From the NCBI GenBank assembly GCA_011799875.1, contig CM022299.1:209318070-209382069 (forward strand): a DNA stretch of 64,000 nt, read 5' to 3'. Made by a program: the position numbers and the translations under genes. Every line of letters begins with the position of its first letter. Positions within the stretch are counted from its first letter, which is position 1. Shown in pieces: positions 22,944-34,325 of the stretch. A model generated the notes under the pieces. It had not been told where the DNA came from and did no database searches. It was given only the letters and a program-made list of their open reading frames with translations. The stretch is from Thinopyrum elongatum (Eukaryota > Streptophyta > Magnoliopsida > Poales > Poaceae).

Positions 22944-23405
22944 TTAATAGTGCAAATTAAGGTTTTCGTCTGCGTGACCAGCAGAGCAGAGGATATCAAA
23001 TTGGGGAGATGGTGGAGTGGAGAAAGATCCACATGCAGCGATGTGGCAGATGGGGTAATAGAACAAGGGTATGGTTCGAAAAGAGGTACCATACCTGAGG
23101 GTCGGCGGGAAGTGGCTTCGGTCATGGTCGTCGTCCTCCGCACACACTACGACAGCGAGCTTGGGGACGGAGGCCATCCCGCGCGGGCGCTAGGTCTGAG
23201 AGGACGGCCTTGTCGTCAGTGTGTGACCTCGCTCACCGACGACGAGTGCGTCAATGTTGCACGTCCTTTTATTCCCCGGTGGATGGGATCCTGGCGGATC
23301 TGTGACCACCGGTGAGGAGGGAGAGAGAGGGGCCACCGCCATCTTTTTTAGATCTGGAGAGAGGGTGATAGTGTGAGAAGCAAGTGGGCAGCCCTTAGCA
23401 AGCAA
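22944..23405 (-). CDS. possible first exon(s) of an unrecognised minus-strand gene
   Basis: Evidence is weak and I do not recognise a protein. Downstream of a minus-strand TATA box (23422-23429) there is a leader and two Pro/Ser-rich short frames. One starts near 23405 (MLAKGCPLASHTITLS, with an internal MAVAPLSPSS) and ends at 23190. The other starts at 23177 (MASVPKLAVVVCAEDDDHD) and reads to an apparent donor CTCAG/GTATGG near 23095. The composition is GC-rich relative to the flanks, as at the 5' end of a grass gene. It might be a captured gene fragment, a decayed gene, or chance. Confidence 0.25.
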
Positions 23406-23421
23406 GCGCTGAAGCTCCAGC

Positions 23422-23429
23422 CTATATAG
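23422..23429 (-). promoter_or_regulatory. possible minus-strand TATA box
   Basis: The minus strand reads ACTATATAGGC about 25-30 bases before GC-rich leader sequence. It shares the intergenic space 23430-23845 with the start of the plus-strand F-box pseudogene. Confidence 0.35.
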
Positions 23430-23845
23430 TATCTTTTTTTATACTAGTACTAGAGGTGGAGTAGTGGCAGAGTAGTTTATATTTTCTCTGCACACAGTAC
23501 CAATTAGTTGTGCTTCAAAACTGAACGGCACGCCATTAAAAAAATAAAGTCGAGAAATAATTCGGTACCTCGGGCCAACGCATCTAGATCGCATTTTGCA
23601 CGAGAAATGACACACCATGTTTCGTTAACATGTGGTCCCGTTCCAACATGTCAGTGAGACGACGGCAAGTCCTTTTGTACAATTTCCGAACGGACGTCTA
23701 TGTAGGCCGGGGCGCCTCTTCCTGTACCGTGGCAACCGTCCACTGCCTCTTCGCCTTTCCCTCTCAATTTGGAACTGCCGTCGCACGCTCTTCCTCCCTC
23801 CATTTGCCTTCACCCTTCCTTCTGCCATTGTTCGATCGTTTCTCC

Positions 23846-24207
23846 ATGGAGGGAACAGGCCGGAAATGACCCCATTATTCTTGCCCCGATCTGAAAGATG
23901 ACGTGGTGGAGGAACTCATTGATCTGTGCGACATCATCACCTCGGCTAGCATGGCAGTTTCGTTCAAGACCATTCTCGACTCAACAAATAACATCATTAC
24001 AAAGAACCCAAGGGTTCAGGAGCGGTTTGATCTCCCCTATCTTCTTCGCCATGACCTTGCTCGCTGGCGCGGGGACGACGGAAGCCTCGCCTTGTGCAAG
24101 TTGATGCCGCTTGATAATGATACGTCTGATGTTAAGATGACATCGCTTAAGGGTAAGGCCTGGGCAGGCGCAAATGGAGATTAGGTTGTTTATATTGGGT
24201 ACAACTG
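23846..24207 (+). pseudogene. DUF295 (KIB-type) F-box pseudogene, 5' part
   Basis: This part runs from ATG 23846 to the retrotransposon insertion. After seven codons there is an in-frame TGA (23867). The same frame then reads DLKDDVVEELIDLCDII, occupying the place of a diverged F-box, followed by RFDLPYLLRHDLARWRGDDGS and SLKGKAWAGANGD, the start of the DUF295 beta-propeller domain of grass F-box proteins. A second in-frame stop, TAG, is at 24182 where Trp is expected. The frame continues exactly across the element into 34331 (Y-N-C-E-W-E-L), because the element duplicated 5 bases. In plants such proteins are substrate receptors of SCF ubiquitin ligases or, as with KIB1, kinase regulators; this copy cannot be functional. 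Confidence 0.7.
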
Positions 24208-27200
24208 TGTGACGCCCCCGATTCAATCGTACACTAATCATACACGCAAATGTGTACGATCAAGATCAGGGACTCACGGAAAGATATCACAACACAACTC
24301 TAGACACAAATTGAAATAATACAAGCTTTATATTACAAGCCAGGGGCCTTGAGGGCTCGAATACAAAAGCTCGATGCACAAGAGTCAACGGAAGCAACAA
24401 TATCTGAGTACAGACATAAGTTAAACAAGACTGCCTTAAGAAGGCCAGCACAAAAGCAACAATGATCGAAGAGGCAAGGCCTCCTGCCTGAGACCTCCTA
24501 ACTACTCCTGGTCGTCGGCGACCTCCATGTAGTAGTATCCGTCGGTGGTGGCATCTGGCTCTAGGGATCCACCATTTGGTTGCAACAACCAGAAAGAAGG
24601 AAGCAGGGGGAAAACGGGTAGCAAAGCAACCGTGAGTACTCATCCAAAGTACTCGCAAGCATCAGATCTATACTAAGTATGCATTGGTATCAAAGGAAGG
24701 TATGTATCTGTGGACTGAACTACAGAAATGCCAGAATAGAGGGAAGGCCTGGCCTATCTAAGACTAGCATCTTCAAGCAGCTCCAAGCATCTTGCAGCAT
24801 TCAGAAGAGTATAGAATAGCAGTTTATATTTAACAAACATGTTGTAGCATTAACGCCCAGAGATCCTTCCTCGACTCCCTGCGAGAAAGCAATCCCGGAG
24901 CCAACATATCCATCACATGTCTCAAGTAACCAGTTCTAGTTGTAATAGATCCGGATACAAGTCTGAACATCCATTATCGTGGACAAGGTATTCGAATAGA
25001 TAACTTCCCTGCAGGGGTGCACCACATTACCCAACACGCTCGATTACTATGGCCGGACACACTTTTCTGAGTCAATGCCCGGCCTCGGCAGATCAACACG
25101 TCGCAGCCCTACCTAGGCTCAGCGGAGAGGTCCCCGCCGGTCTACATCCTAAGCACTCCGGGGTCTTGGGCCCATCGCCTGTTGCACTCCGGGTCGTTGT
25201 GTGCAGGGTAAATACCAGCGCCACCCGTGTAGTGGATGGCACGATCCGACCGTGCCACAATGCTGAACTAGACGTCTGACAAAGCTTCGGCTGATACTGC
25301 GACGCTAAGGCCCATAACTATTCCCGCGTGGTGGTTAGTGCGTAAAGGCCAGAGGCCAACTCAGAACAAATACCCAAATCATTAGTGCATTGGGAGCTCA
25401 CGGAGACGAACAGAGACTCACGATCGATGTGACCCCGTCGCCCTGTCTCATGGACTTACGGCAAGGGCCCAGAATGCCCGGCCGTGCCACGTAATTATCT
25501 CGCGGGTGCTCTCCGGGCCCGCCCGAGTTTCACATCAACTCGCGGATACCCCTCAGGGCTGACCCGACTTTAACAAAGGTCTGAAGTAAAGCCAGGGTAA
25601 CCGTGTGTCCAAAACATCAAGGGGGAAAACCTGAGGAATCATCCTCGAGGGATTCCACTCGATGTAATCGTCAAGCTGAACTTAGGAGGAATCACCCTCG
25701 AGGTTCACACTTGAGGTGTTGGACGACAGAGTCGTATCAGGATGGGTGAAGGAGGAATCACCCTCGATGACCATGACCGAATAGCTACACTACAGAGTTA
25801 TCATCAGAAGTGCGTTACGAGGTATCACCCTCGGCACTCGATAGTAACTATGCAGAGTCGAGCAACAAAAGGGGCGTGATGTGCTGTGTCGGTCTCTGGT
25901 CATCGATCATGTTGATCAAGTCATCGATGATGAAGCAGGGGCAACAAGGACAAGGTGGGGGTCACTGATGGATCACTAACCAACCTATACTAAGCAGTTT
26001 AGGATAAGCAGGTAGGTAACAATAAGCAGGTTACAAAAGCAGGCTATGCATCAGAATAGGAACAATCAATTACAGTAGCAAAATCTAATGCAAGCATGAG
26101 AGAATGAAATGGGCGATATCGGAGTGATCAAGGGGGGGCTTGCCTGGAAGCTCTGCTGAAAGGGAAGAAGGGTCGTCATCGATGTAGTCGATCACAGGGG
26201 CATCAACAGCGGTCTCGGGGTCTACCAGAGAAGAAGAGGGTGAAGAAATAGTAAATACAAAGCACACAGATGCATCACTAAGCATGACATGACGAAACGC
26301 GGTGCTAGGGGTGATTTAACGCGGTATTACATGATACCGGCGAAAGTGGAAAACATCCGGGAAAGTTTTCCCAAAGTTTGCATTTTTGGACAGACGAACC
26401 GGAGGGGGAAGGTTGCAGGTTTGCTATTCTAGGGATGCGTGACAGATGAACGGAGGGCGTATTCGGATACGTCTCGTCTTTCTGAGCAACTTTCATGTAT
26501 AAAACATTTTCATCCGAGTTACGGATTATTTTCTATTAATTTCTAAAGTTTTAATGTTTTTCTGGATTTTCTGGAATTACTTTAATTCGAAAACAAACTG
26601 AAAATACTTTTTATACTCGGCAGCAGCTAGCCTCAGAGTATGACAGGTGGGGCCAGGGGTCTAGTTGACTCAGTCAACAGTCAAGTGTTTGACTGTTGAC
26701 TGGTCAAAACTGCAGATGGGGCCCAAGTGTCATTCACACATATTTTAGCATTTTCTTTTTAAGTGGATAATTAGAGGGGGGGTCCACCTGTCATTTGCAC
26801 TATACCTAACCACTAATTAGCCTAACTAGTATGAGTACTAATTAGCTAACTGAGAGACGGCCGGCCACCACACACACTGCACACAACACGCCATGGCCAG
26901 CAGCGGCAGCGTGGGCAACAGCTTGAGCAGCCATAGCAGAGTAAGCAGTGGCAAGCAGAGCAGCAGCAACTAGCAAGCAGCATCAGCAGCGGCAGCGCTT
27001 AGCAGCAGAACAGGAGCAACAGGCAGAGCAGCTTAGAGCAGCACGCAGCATCAGGGGCACGCCGTGCGCGCCAAGCAGCTGCACAGCAAGCGGAGGGCAG
27101 CAGTGGCTATGGGCGCACCACACACGCAGAGGTGTGGCCAGGGCGGGGCGCATGCAGGGGCCAGCGCGGCGCGGACTGCGGTGGTGCACGACAATGGCAA

Positions 27201-28503
27201 CAGAAGACAGTAGGGGCAGGGAGCAGCAGCGAAGTAGCAGCGTAGGGAGCGGGGCGGGGCCTGGTGCAGGCGGGCGCGTCATGAGCGCGGGCGGGCATGG
27301 GGCAGTTAGAGTGGTCCGTAGCGGCGACGGCGACGAGCTTCGCGGCTGCCGATGCTTGGGTAGGTTCGACCGTTGTGAAGGAGCATGAGCTCAGGCGAAC
27401 TAACGTAAAAGAACTGATCTACGGGGGCTAGCAAAGCTAGTGGACGCACGTGTGTGACCAAATGGTCACCGGCGTGATGCCGGCGATGGCCTCGTGCGGC
27501 GACAGTGTGCGTGCATCATGGAATCGATGGCTAGAGGTCAATTGCAAGTAGGGGAGAGAGAGGAGATGGAGAGGATCTCACAGCGACGCAGTAGGGAAAG
27601 CCACTGGGCTCGAGGAAGTGCCGGGGATGGCGAATCAGTGATGGAAGCCGGCGTCCCAAGGTTGAATAATACGGCCAGATGGCGACGTTGTGGCATGAGG
27701 CAGCTCGAACCCATGCCCGTAGTTGACGAAGACGAGAATGGCGCGGCCTCTGGACATCCTCGCGAGGTTCAAGGAGTGCAGTGGCGGGATCGACGAGAGG
27801 GGGCGGCCACGGTTGCGGCTGCGGGTACTGCGAGGAAGGGGCGACGCGAGGGAGAAGGGATGAGGCCTAGGGTTGGCCGAGGGGGGTGCTCGGGGTCAAG
27901 TAGGACACAGGGAGGGGTCGGATGGCCGCCACGCAAGTGGCCACGGCCAGCGGATGGCCGCCACGGCCATCCTGCCTCCCCTCTGTACAGTACAGGGGTA
28001 GGGGAGAGGCTGGCGGTGGGCTTGGCTGTGTGTTTAGCTAGATGGGCCAAGTCCCAGGGGAGGGGGAGGTTTTATCTTTTTATACCTTTTCTTGTTTTCT
28101 CTTATTCTTTTCTGTTTATTGTTTTCCTATTTTATTTTCTATTTATCCTAGCTTTAGTAAAAACCTAAACATCGCCCAAATTAGTGTTACTGAATATGCT
28201 ACTACCACAATTAGTTTTGTATTTTATAATTTAAAAAGCAATCAAATTATTAGTTTTATCCATTGTTTTAATTATTATAGGGCATTAAACCACATTGCAA
28301 AAATGTTGGGTCACCATCATAATTGGTTATGGAATATTTGCCACTCTTTGAACATTTTAGTTTTCATGTTTGAGAAATTTGAACCTTGGACTTTAATTTG
28401 AATTTGAATTATGATTTGAATCAAGTGAGGATTAGCAACAGTAATGTGATGACATGGCACCATTAACGGGGGATTACTGTAGCTTCATTATCCGGGCGTC
28501 ACA
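24208..28503 (-). repeat. 3' LTR (4296 bp) of the long-LTR element
   Basis: On the minus strand it begins TGTGACGCCCGGATAATG and ends GGGGGCGTCACA. A TATA-like GGTATAAAAAG lies near 28077-28087 on the minus strand, about 420 bases from the LTR start, so R plus U5 would be almost 4 kb. It contains CAG/GCA-rich low-complexity sequence (about 26890-27080) and four spaced AGGAATCACCCTCGA-type repeats (25633-25836). Long frames within it are Arg/Gly-rich and look like chance frames. Confidence 0.9.
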
Positions 28504-28880
28504 AATCTCCTCCACTACAAGAAATCTCGTCCCGAGATTTAGGAGGTAGAAGCAAACAAAAACGAGGTATTCATCCTCGCGTTCCCAAGTGGCTTCGTCT
28601 TTAGAAGGATTTGACCACTGAACTTTAAGCAATTTGATAGCCCTCTAACGGTTGCGACGTTCAACTTGATCGAGAACGCGGACCGAACAGATACTTCAGA
28701 CTTTGATGTAGCATTTTCAATTCTCACAAAAGGAGAAGCGTTTCACGCATTCAAGGAATAAATCTGTGCTTCGGCATTACGAACAAGATGAGCATGGTAG
28801 CTTAGTATCTCACTTGAAGGATGCAGTAGATGGACGGTCTTAGCGACGCAGATGATAGAAGCGGTATGTGTTTTCAACCA
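28504..28880. other. internal region next to 3' LTR, no gene
   Basis: Minus-strand sequence downstream of the protease relic. It includes the TCTCGGGACGAGATTTCTTG palindrome-like motif and the purine-rich tract directly at the LTR. Remnants of pol are not recognisable. Confidence 0.5.
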
Positions 28881-29363
28881 TTACATTCCCAGAATGAGGT
28901 CGATATTGGATGAGTTCAAAACAATAGGGGAAACATGGAATTCCAGCCCTTCAATTTCAACGGGGACGTTGTGACTAACCATGGTGGCCCGACATTGGCT
29001 CGCGGAATGCATCTTGGAATTCTGGCCAAGTGATGGTGGTTCCAACAGGTAAGGAACGACTATGGCTGTCCCACCATTGAGCAGCGGGACCTTCAGATTA
29101 TAAGCCACGAAGGTGACATAGTTGGTAGGGGCTACACCAGCAGACTCTAGATCAAAAGTGATGTCACAGAACCAGTCATTAGCATTAAGGGGCTGAGTTG
29201 AGTTGCGGTAGATGATAGGGTTGAGACGTGCAAAGACTTGCACAGTCACTGGGACTGGTTGCTGATTCATATTGGGGCGCGAAAACTGAGCCACGACTCC
29301 TTCCATGAACTGGTGATTCAGCTCAACTGCTGTATCATTCCGGCCATGTATTCGAGCGGCCAT
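28881..29363 (-). pseudogene. gag-protease fusion relic of the long-LTR element
   Basis: The 160-residue frame opens with a gag N-terminus (MAARIHGRNDTAVELNHQF). It then has the gypsy gag entry motif FARLNPIIYRNSTQPLNANDW and FDLESAGVAPTNYVTFVAYNLK. After a non-homologous stretch it jumps to GLEFHVSPIVLNSSNIDLILGM, the C-terminal half of a chromovirus-type aspartic protease, whose usual continuation is DWL. Most of gag, the zinc knuckle and the protease active site are missing, so an internal deletion has fused the two. The frame itself has stayed open, which is unusual among the proteins in this window. Confidence 0.65.
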
Positions 29364-30002
29364 GACCAGCGGGTCTAACCATCCTGCTCAAATGTAACAG
29401 GGGGTAGTTTAGCAAGGGGTGGAGCAAGTGTTTGGAGTCATTCATAATGTAACTTGAGCAATGAGCAAAGGCGCAGTATGTACTAAGCAGTAGTCATTGA
29501 AGACATACTGATACATATACAGAGCCAATTACACGCTGTTAGTATGAGTTCGGATAAGAGAAACATCCTAACCATACTAGGTGGCACGTATGCACACGAT
29601 GGAGGGATATAACAATGAGACATAGCAAAGGCTACATCAACGTTGGAGAAAACCACTAGAGCGAGGAATCTGCAGGGGACGACGCAGGGTGCCCTCGAAA
29701 AAAGGATCATGTGGCCCATGAAAAATGTGAAGCAGATCATGGCTCCCAATTCAAGAAAGGCATAATACAAATCTCTGAGTGGATGTGATCACAAGATCCT
29801 AATGTTAGATTTAGCAAACTCATTTAACCCGAATAGAAGAGAGGTCAGAGTCCTAGAGTATAGACGAGGAATAAAAGATCATAATACCACCCAATGGCGA
29901 CGTCGGCCCGTAAGCCACACAACCATGTTAGTAAAACAGTTTTTCAAAGACTAGACTCAACTTCGGCCAAGGAGTTGGAAAGGGGGTTCCTATAGGCAGT
30001 CG

Positions 30003-30014
30003 GCTCTGATACCA
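30003..30014 (-). other. primer-binding site (initiator Met tRNA)
   Basis: The minus strand reads TGGTATCAGAGC, the standard 12-base complement of the plant initiator methionine tRNA 3' end, three bases inside the 5' LTR. Confidence 0.9.
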
Positions 30015-30017
30015 ACT

Positions 30018-33000
30018 TGTGACGCCCCCGATTCAATCGTACACTAATCATACAAGCAAATGTGTACGATCAAGATCAGGGACTCACAGGAAGATATCAC
30101 AACACAACTCTAGACACAAATTGAAATAATACAAGCTTTATATTACAAGCCAGGGGCCTCGAGGGCTCGAATACAAAAGCTCGATACACAAGAGTCAGCG
30201 AAAGCAACAATATCTGAGTACAAACATAAGTTAAACAAGACTGCCTTAAGAAGGTCAGCACAAAAGCAACAACGATCGAAGAGGCAAGGCCTCCAGCCTG
30301 AGACCTCCTAACTACTCCTGGTCGTCGGTGACCTCCATGTAGTAGTATCCGTCGGCGGTGGCATCTGGCTCTAGGGATCCACCATCTGGTTGTAACAACC
30401 GGAAAGAAGGAAGCAGGGGGAAAGGGGTAGCAAAGCAACCGTGAGTACTCATCCAAAGTACTCGCAAGCATCAGATCTATACTAAGTATGCATTGGTATC
30501 AAAGGAAGGTATGTATCTGTGGACTGAACTGCAGAAATGCCAGAATAGAGGGAAGGCCTAGCCTATCAAAGACTAGCATCTTCAAGCAACTCCAAGCATC
30601 TTGCAGCATACAGAAGAGTATAGAATAGCAATTTATATTTAACAAACATGTTGTAGCATTAACGCCCAGAGATCCTTCCTCGACTCCCTGCGAGAAAGCA
30701 ATCCCGGAGCCAACATATCCATCACATGTCTCAAGTAACTAGTTCTAGTTGTAATAGATCAGGATACAAGTCTGAACGTCCATTACCGTGGACACGGTAT
30801 TCGAATAGATAACTTCCCTGCAGGGGTGCACCACATTACCCAACATGCTTGATTACTCTAGCCGGACACACTTTTTTGAGTCAATGCCCGGCCTCGGAAG
30901 ATCAACACATCGCAGCACTACCTAGGCTCACCGGAGAGGTCCCCGCCGGTCTACATCCTAAGCACTTCGGGATCTTGGGCCCATCGCCCGTTGCACTCCG
31001 GGTCATTGTGTGCAGGGTGAATACCAGCGCCACCTGTGTAGTGGATGGCATGATCCGACCGTGCCACAATGCTGAACTAGACGTCTGACAAAGTTTCGGC
31101 TGATACTGCGATGCTGAGGCCCATAACTATTCCCACGTGGTGGTTAGTGCGTAAAGGCCGGAGGCCAACTCAGAACAAATACCCAAATCATTAGTGCATT
31201 GGGAGCTCGCGAAGACGAACAGAGACTCACGATCGATGTGACCCCGTCGCCCCGTCTCATGGACTTACAACAAGGGCCCAGAATGCCCGGCCATGCCACG
31301 TAATTATCTCGTGGGTGCTCTCTGGGCCCGCCCGACTTTCACATCAACTCGCGGGTACCCCTCGGGGCCGACCTGACTTTAACAAAGGTCTGAAGTAAAG
31401 CTAGGGTAACCGTGTGTCCAAAACATCAAGGGGAAAACCCGAGGAATCACCCTCGAGGGATTCCACTCGATGTAATCGTCAAGCTGAACTTAGGAGGAAT
31501 CACCCTCGAGGTTCACACTTGAGGTGTTGCACGACAGAGTCGTATCGGGAGTGGTGAAGGAGGAATCACCCTCGATGACCATGACCGAATAGCTACACTA
31601 CAGAGTTATCATCAGAAGTGCGTTACGAGGTATCACCCTCGGCACTCGATAGTAACTATGCAGAGTCGAGCAACAAAAGGGGCATGATGTGCTGTGTCGG
31701 TCTCTGGTCATCGATCATGTTGATCAAGTCATCGATGATGAAGCAGGAGCAACAAGGACAAGGTAGGGGTCACTGATGGATCACTAACCAGCCTATACTA
31801 AGCAGTTTAGGATAAGCAGGTAGGTAACAATAAGCAGGTTACAAAATCAAGCTATGCATCAGAATAGGAACAATCAATCACAGTAGCAAAATCTAATGCA
31901 AGCATGAGAGAATGGAATGAGCGATATCAGAGTGATCAATGGGGGGCTTGCCTGGAAGCTCTGCTGAAAGGGAAGAAGGGTCGTCATCGATGTAGTCGAT
32001 CACAGGGGCATCAGCAGCGGTCTCGGGGTCTACCGGAGAAGAAGAGGGGGAAGAAATAGTAAATACAAAGTACACAGAGGCATCACTTAGCATTACATGA
32101 CAAAACGCGGTGCTAGGGGTGATCTAACGCGGTACTACACGATACCGGCGAAGGGGGAAAACGTCCAGGAAAGTTTTCACGAAGTTTGCATTTTTGGATA
32201 GACGAACCGGAGGGGGGAGGTTGCAGGTTTGGTATGCTAGGGACACGTGACAGATGAACGGAGGGCATATTCGGATACGTCTCGTCTTTCTGAGCAACTT
32301 TCATGTACAAAACATTTTCATCCGAGTTACGGATTATTTTCTAAAGTTTTAATGTTTTTCTGGATTTTCTGGAATTACTTTAATTCAAAAATAAACTAAA
32401 AATACTTTTTATACCAGCAACAGCTAGCCTCAGAGTATGACAGGTGGGGCCAGGGGTCCAGTTGACTCAGTCAATAGTCAACTGTTTGACTGTTGACTGG
32501 TCAAAACTGCAGATGGGGCCCAAGTGTCATTCACACATATTTTAGCATTTTCTTTTTAAGTGGATAATTAGAGGGGGGTCCACCTGTCATTTGCACTATA
32601 CCTAACAACTAATTAGCCTAACTAGTACGAGTACTAATTAGCTAACTGAGAGCCGACCGGCCACCACACACACTGCACACAACACGCCACGGCCATGGCC
32701 TTTGCCATGGGCAGCAACGGCAGCAAGCGGAGTAGCGACATGGCCAGCGCGGCAGCAGCTTGGAGCAGCGGCAGCATGGGCAGTAGCTTGAGCAGCCATA
32801 GCAGAGCAAGTAGCGGCAAGCAGAGCAGCAACAACTAGCAAGCAGCATCAGCAGCGGCGGCGCTTAGCAGCAGAACAGGAGCAGCACGCAGCATCAGGGG
32901 CACGCCATGCGCGCCAAGCAGCAGCGCAGCAAACGGAGGGCAGCAAAGGCTGTGGGTGCGCCGCGCACGCAGAGACGAGGCCAGGGGCGAGGCGCGCGCA

Positions 33001-34325
33001 GGGGCCATCGCGGCTCGGGCGGCGGTGGTGCACGGCAGCGGCAGCTGAAGACAGTAGGGGCAGGGAGCAGTAGCAGTTCAGCAGCGAAGGGAGCGGGGCG
33101 GGGCCTGGTGTAGGCGGGCGCGTCGTGAGCGCGGGTAGGCATGGGGCAGTCAGAGTGGTCCGCAGCGGCGACGGCGACGAGCTTCACGGCCGCCGATGCT
33201 CGGGTAGGTTCGGCCGTTGTGAAGGAGCATGAGCTCAGGCAAACTAACATAAAAGAACTGATCTACGGGGGCTAGCAAAGCTAGTGGACGCACGTGTGTG
33301 ACCAAATGGTCACCGGTGTGATGCCGGCGATGGCCTCGTGTGGTGACAGTCTGCGTGCATCATGGAATCGATGGCTAGAGGTCAATTGCAAGTAGGGGAG
33401 AGAGAGGAGATGGAGAGGATCTCACAGCGACGCAGTAGGGAAAGCCACTGGGCTCGGGGAAGTGACGGGGATGGCGAATCGGTGATGGAAGCCAGCGTCC
33501 CGAGGTTGAAGAAGACGGCCAGATGGCGACGTTGTGGCACGAGGCAGCTCGAACCCATGCTCGTAGTTCACGAAGACGAGGATGGTGCGGCCTCTGGACA
33601 TCCTCGCGAGGTTCAAGGAGTGTAGTGGCCGCGGGATCGACGAGAGGGGGCGGCGACGGTTGCGGCTGCGGGTACTGCGAGGAAGGGGCAACGCGAGGGA
33701 GAAGGGATGAGGCCTAGGGTTGGCCAAGGGGAGTGCTCGGGGTCAAGTAGGACGCAGGGAGGGGTCGGATGGCCGCCACGGCCATCCTGCCTCCCCTCTG
33801 TACAGTACAGGGGTAGGGGAGAGGCTGGCGGTGGGCTTGGCTATTTGTTTAGCTAGATGGGCCAAGTCCCAGGGGAGGGGGAGGTTTTATCTTTTTATAC
33901 CTTTTCTTGTTTTCTCTCATTCTTTTCTGTTTATTGTTTTCCTTTTTTTATTTTCTATTTATCCTAGCTTTAGTAAAAACCTAAACATCACCCAAATTAG
34001 TGTTACTGAATATGCTACTGCCACAATTAGTTTAGTATTTTATAAATTAAAAAGCAATCAAATTATTAGTTTTAGCCACTGTTTTAATTATTTTAGGGCA
34101 TTAAACCACATTGCAAAAATGTTGGGTCACCACCATAATTGGTTATGGAATATTTGCCACTCTTTGAACATTTTAGTTTTCATGTTTGAGAAATTTGAAC
34201 CTTGGACTTTAATTTGAAATTGAATTTGAATTATGATTTGGATCAAGTGAGGATTAGCAACAGTAATGTGATGACATGGCACCATTAACGAGGGATTACT
34301 GTAGCTTAATTATCCGGGCGTCACA
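30018..34325 (-). repeat. 5' LTR (4308 bp) of the long-LTR element
   Basis: Direct repeat of 24208-28503. The minus-strand TATA-like GGTATAAAAAG is near 33892-33902, and the AGGAATCACCCTCGA-type repeats are at about 31441-31645. Relative to the other LTR it carries an additional CAG-rich segment near 32690-32780 and lacks about 40 bases near 33770. Confidence 0.9.

Larger units (their letters stand above)
24208..34325 (-). mobile_element. gypsy-type LTR element with 4.3-kb LTRs and minimal interior
   Basis: Two direct LTRs (24208-28503 and 30018-34325) flank only 1514 bases. The target duplication AACTG is perfect (24203-24207 and 34326-34330). On the minus strand the order is 5' LTR (right), a primer-binding site TGGTATCAGAGC matching initiator methionine tRNA (30003-30014), a gag-protease relic (29363-28881), a purine-rich tract GTGGAGGAGATT at the 3' LTR border, and the 3' LTR. 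There is no RT, RNase H or integrase, so it is non-autonomous. The two LTRs remain closely similar with a few indels, for example near 27000-27100 and 27915-27960, implying a comparatively recent insertion. The host sequence is a DUF295 pseudogene. Confidence 0.9.

Noticed and set aside
26948..28168. Arg/Gly/Gln-rich plus-strand frames of 146 and 224 residues
   Set aside because: They lie inside a 4.3-kb LTR, in CAG-rich low-complexity sequence. The matching frames in the other LTR are disrupted differently, so coding selection is unlikely.
28505..28530. CACTACAAGAAA sequence resembling a CACTA transposon terminus
   Set aside because: It lies between the 3' LTR and the interior of the long-LTR element, overlaps its purine-rich tract on the other strand, and appears to belong to that element. 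No subterminal repeats follow.
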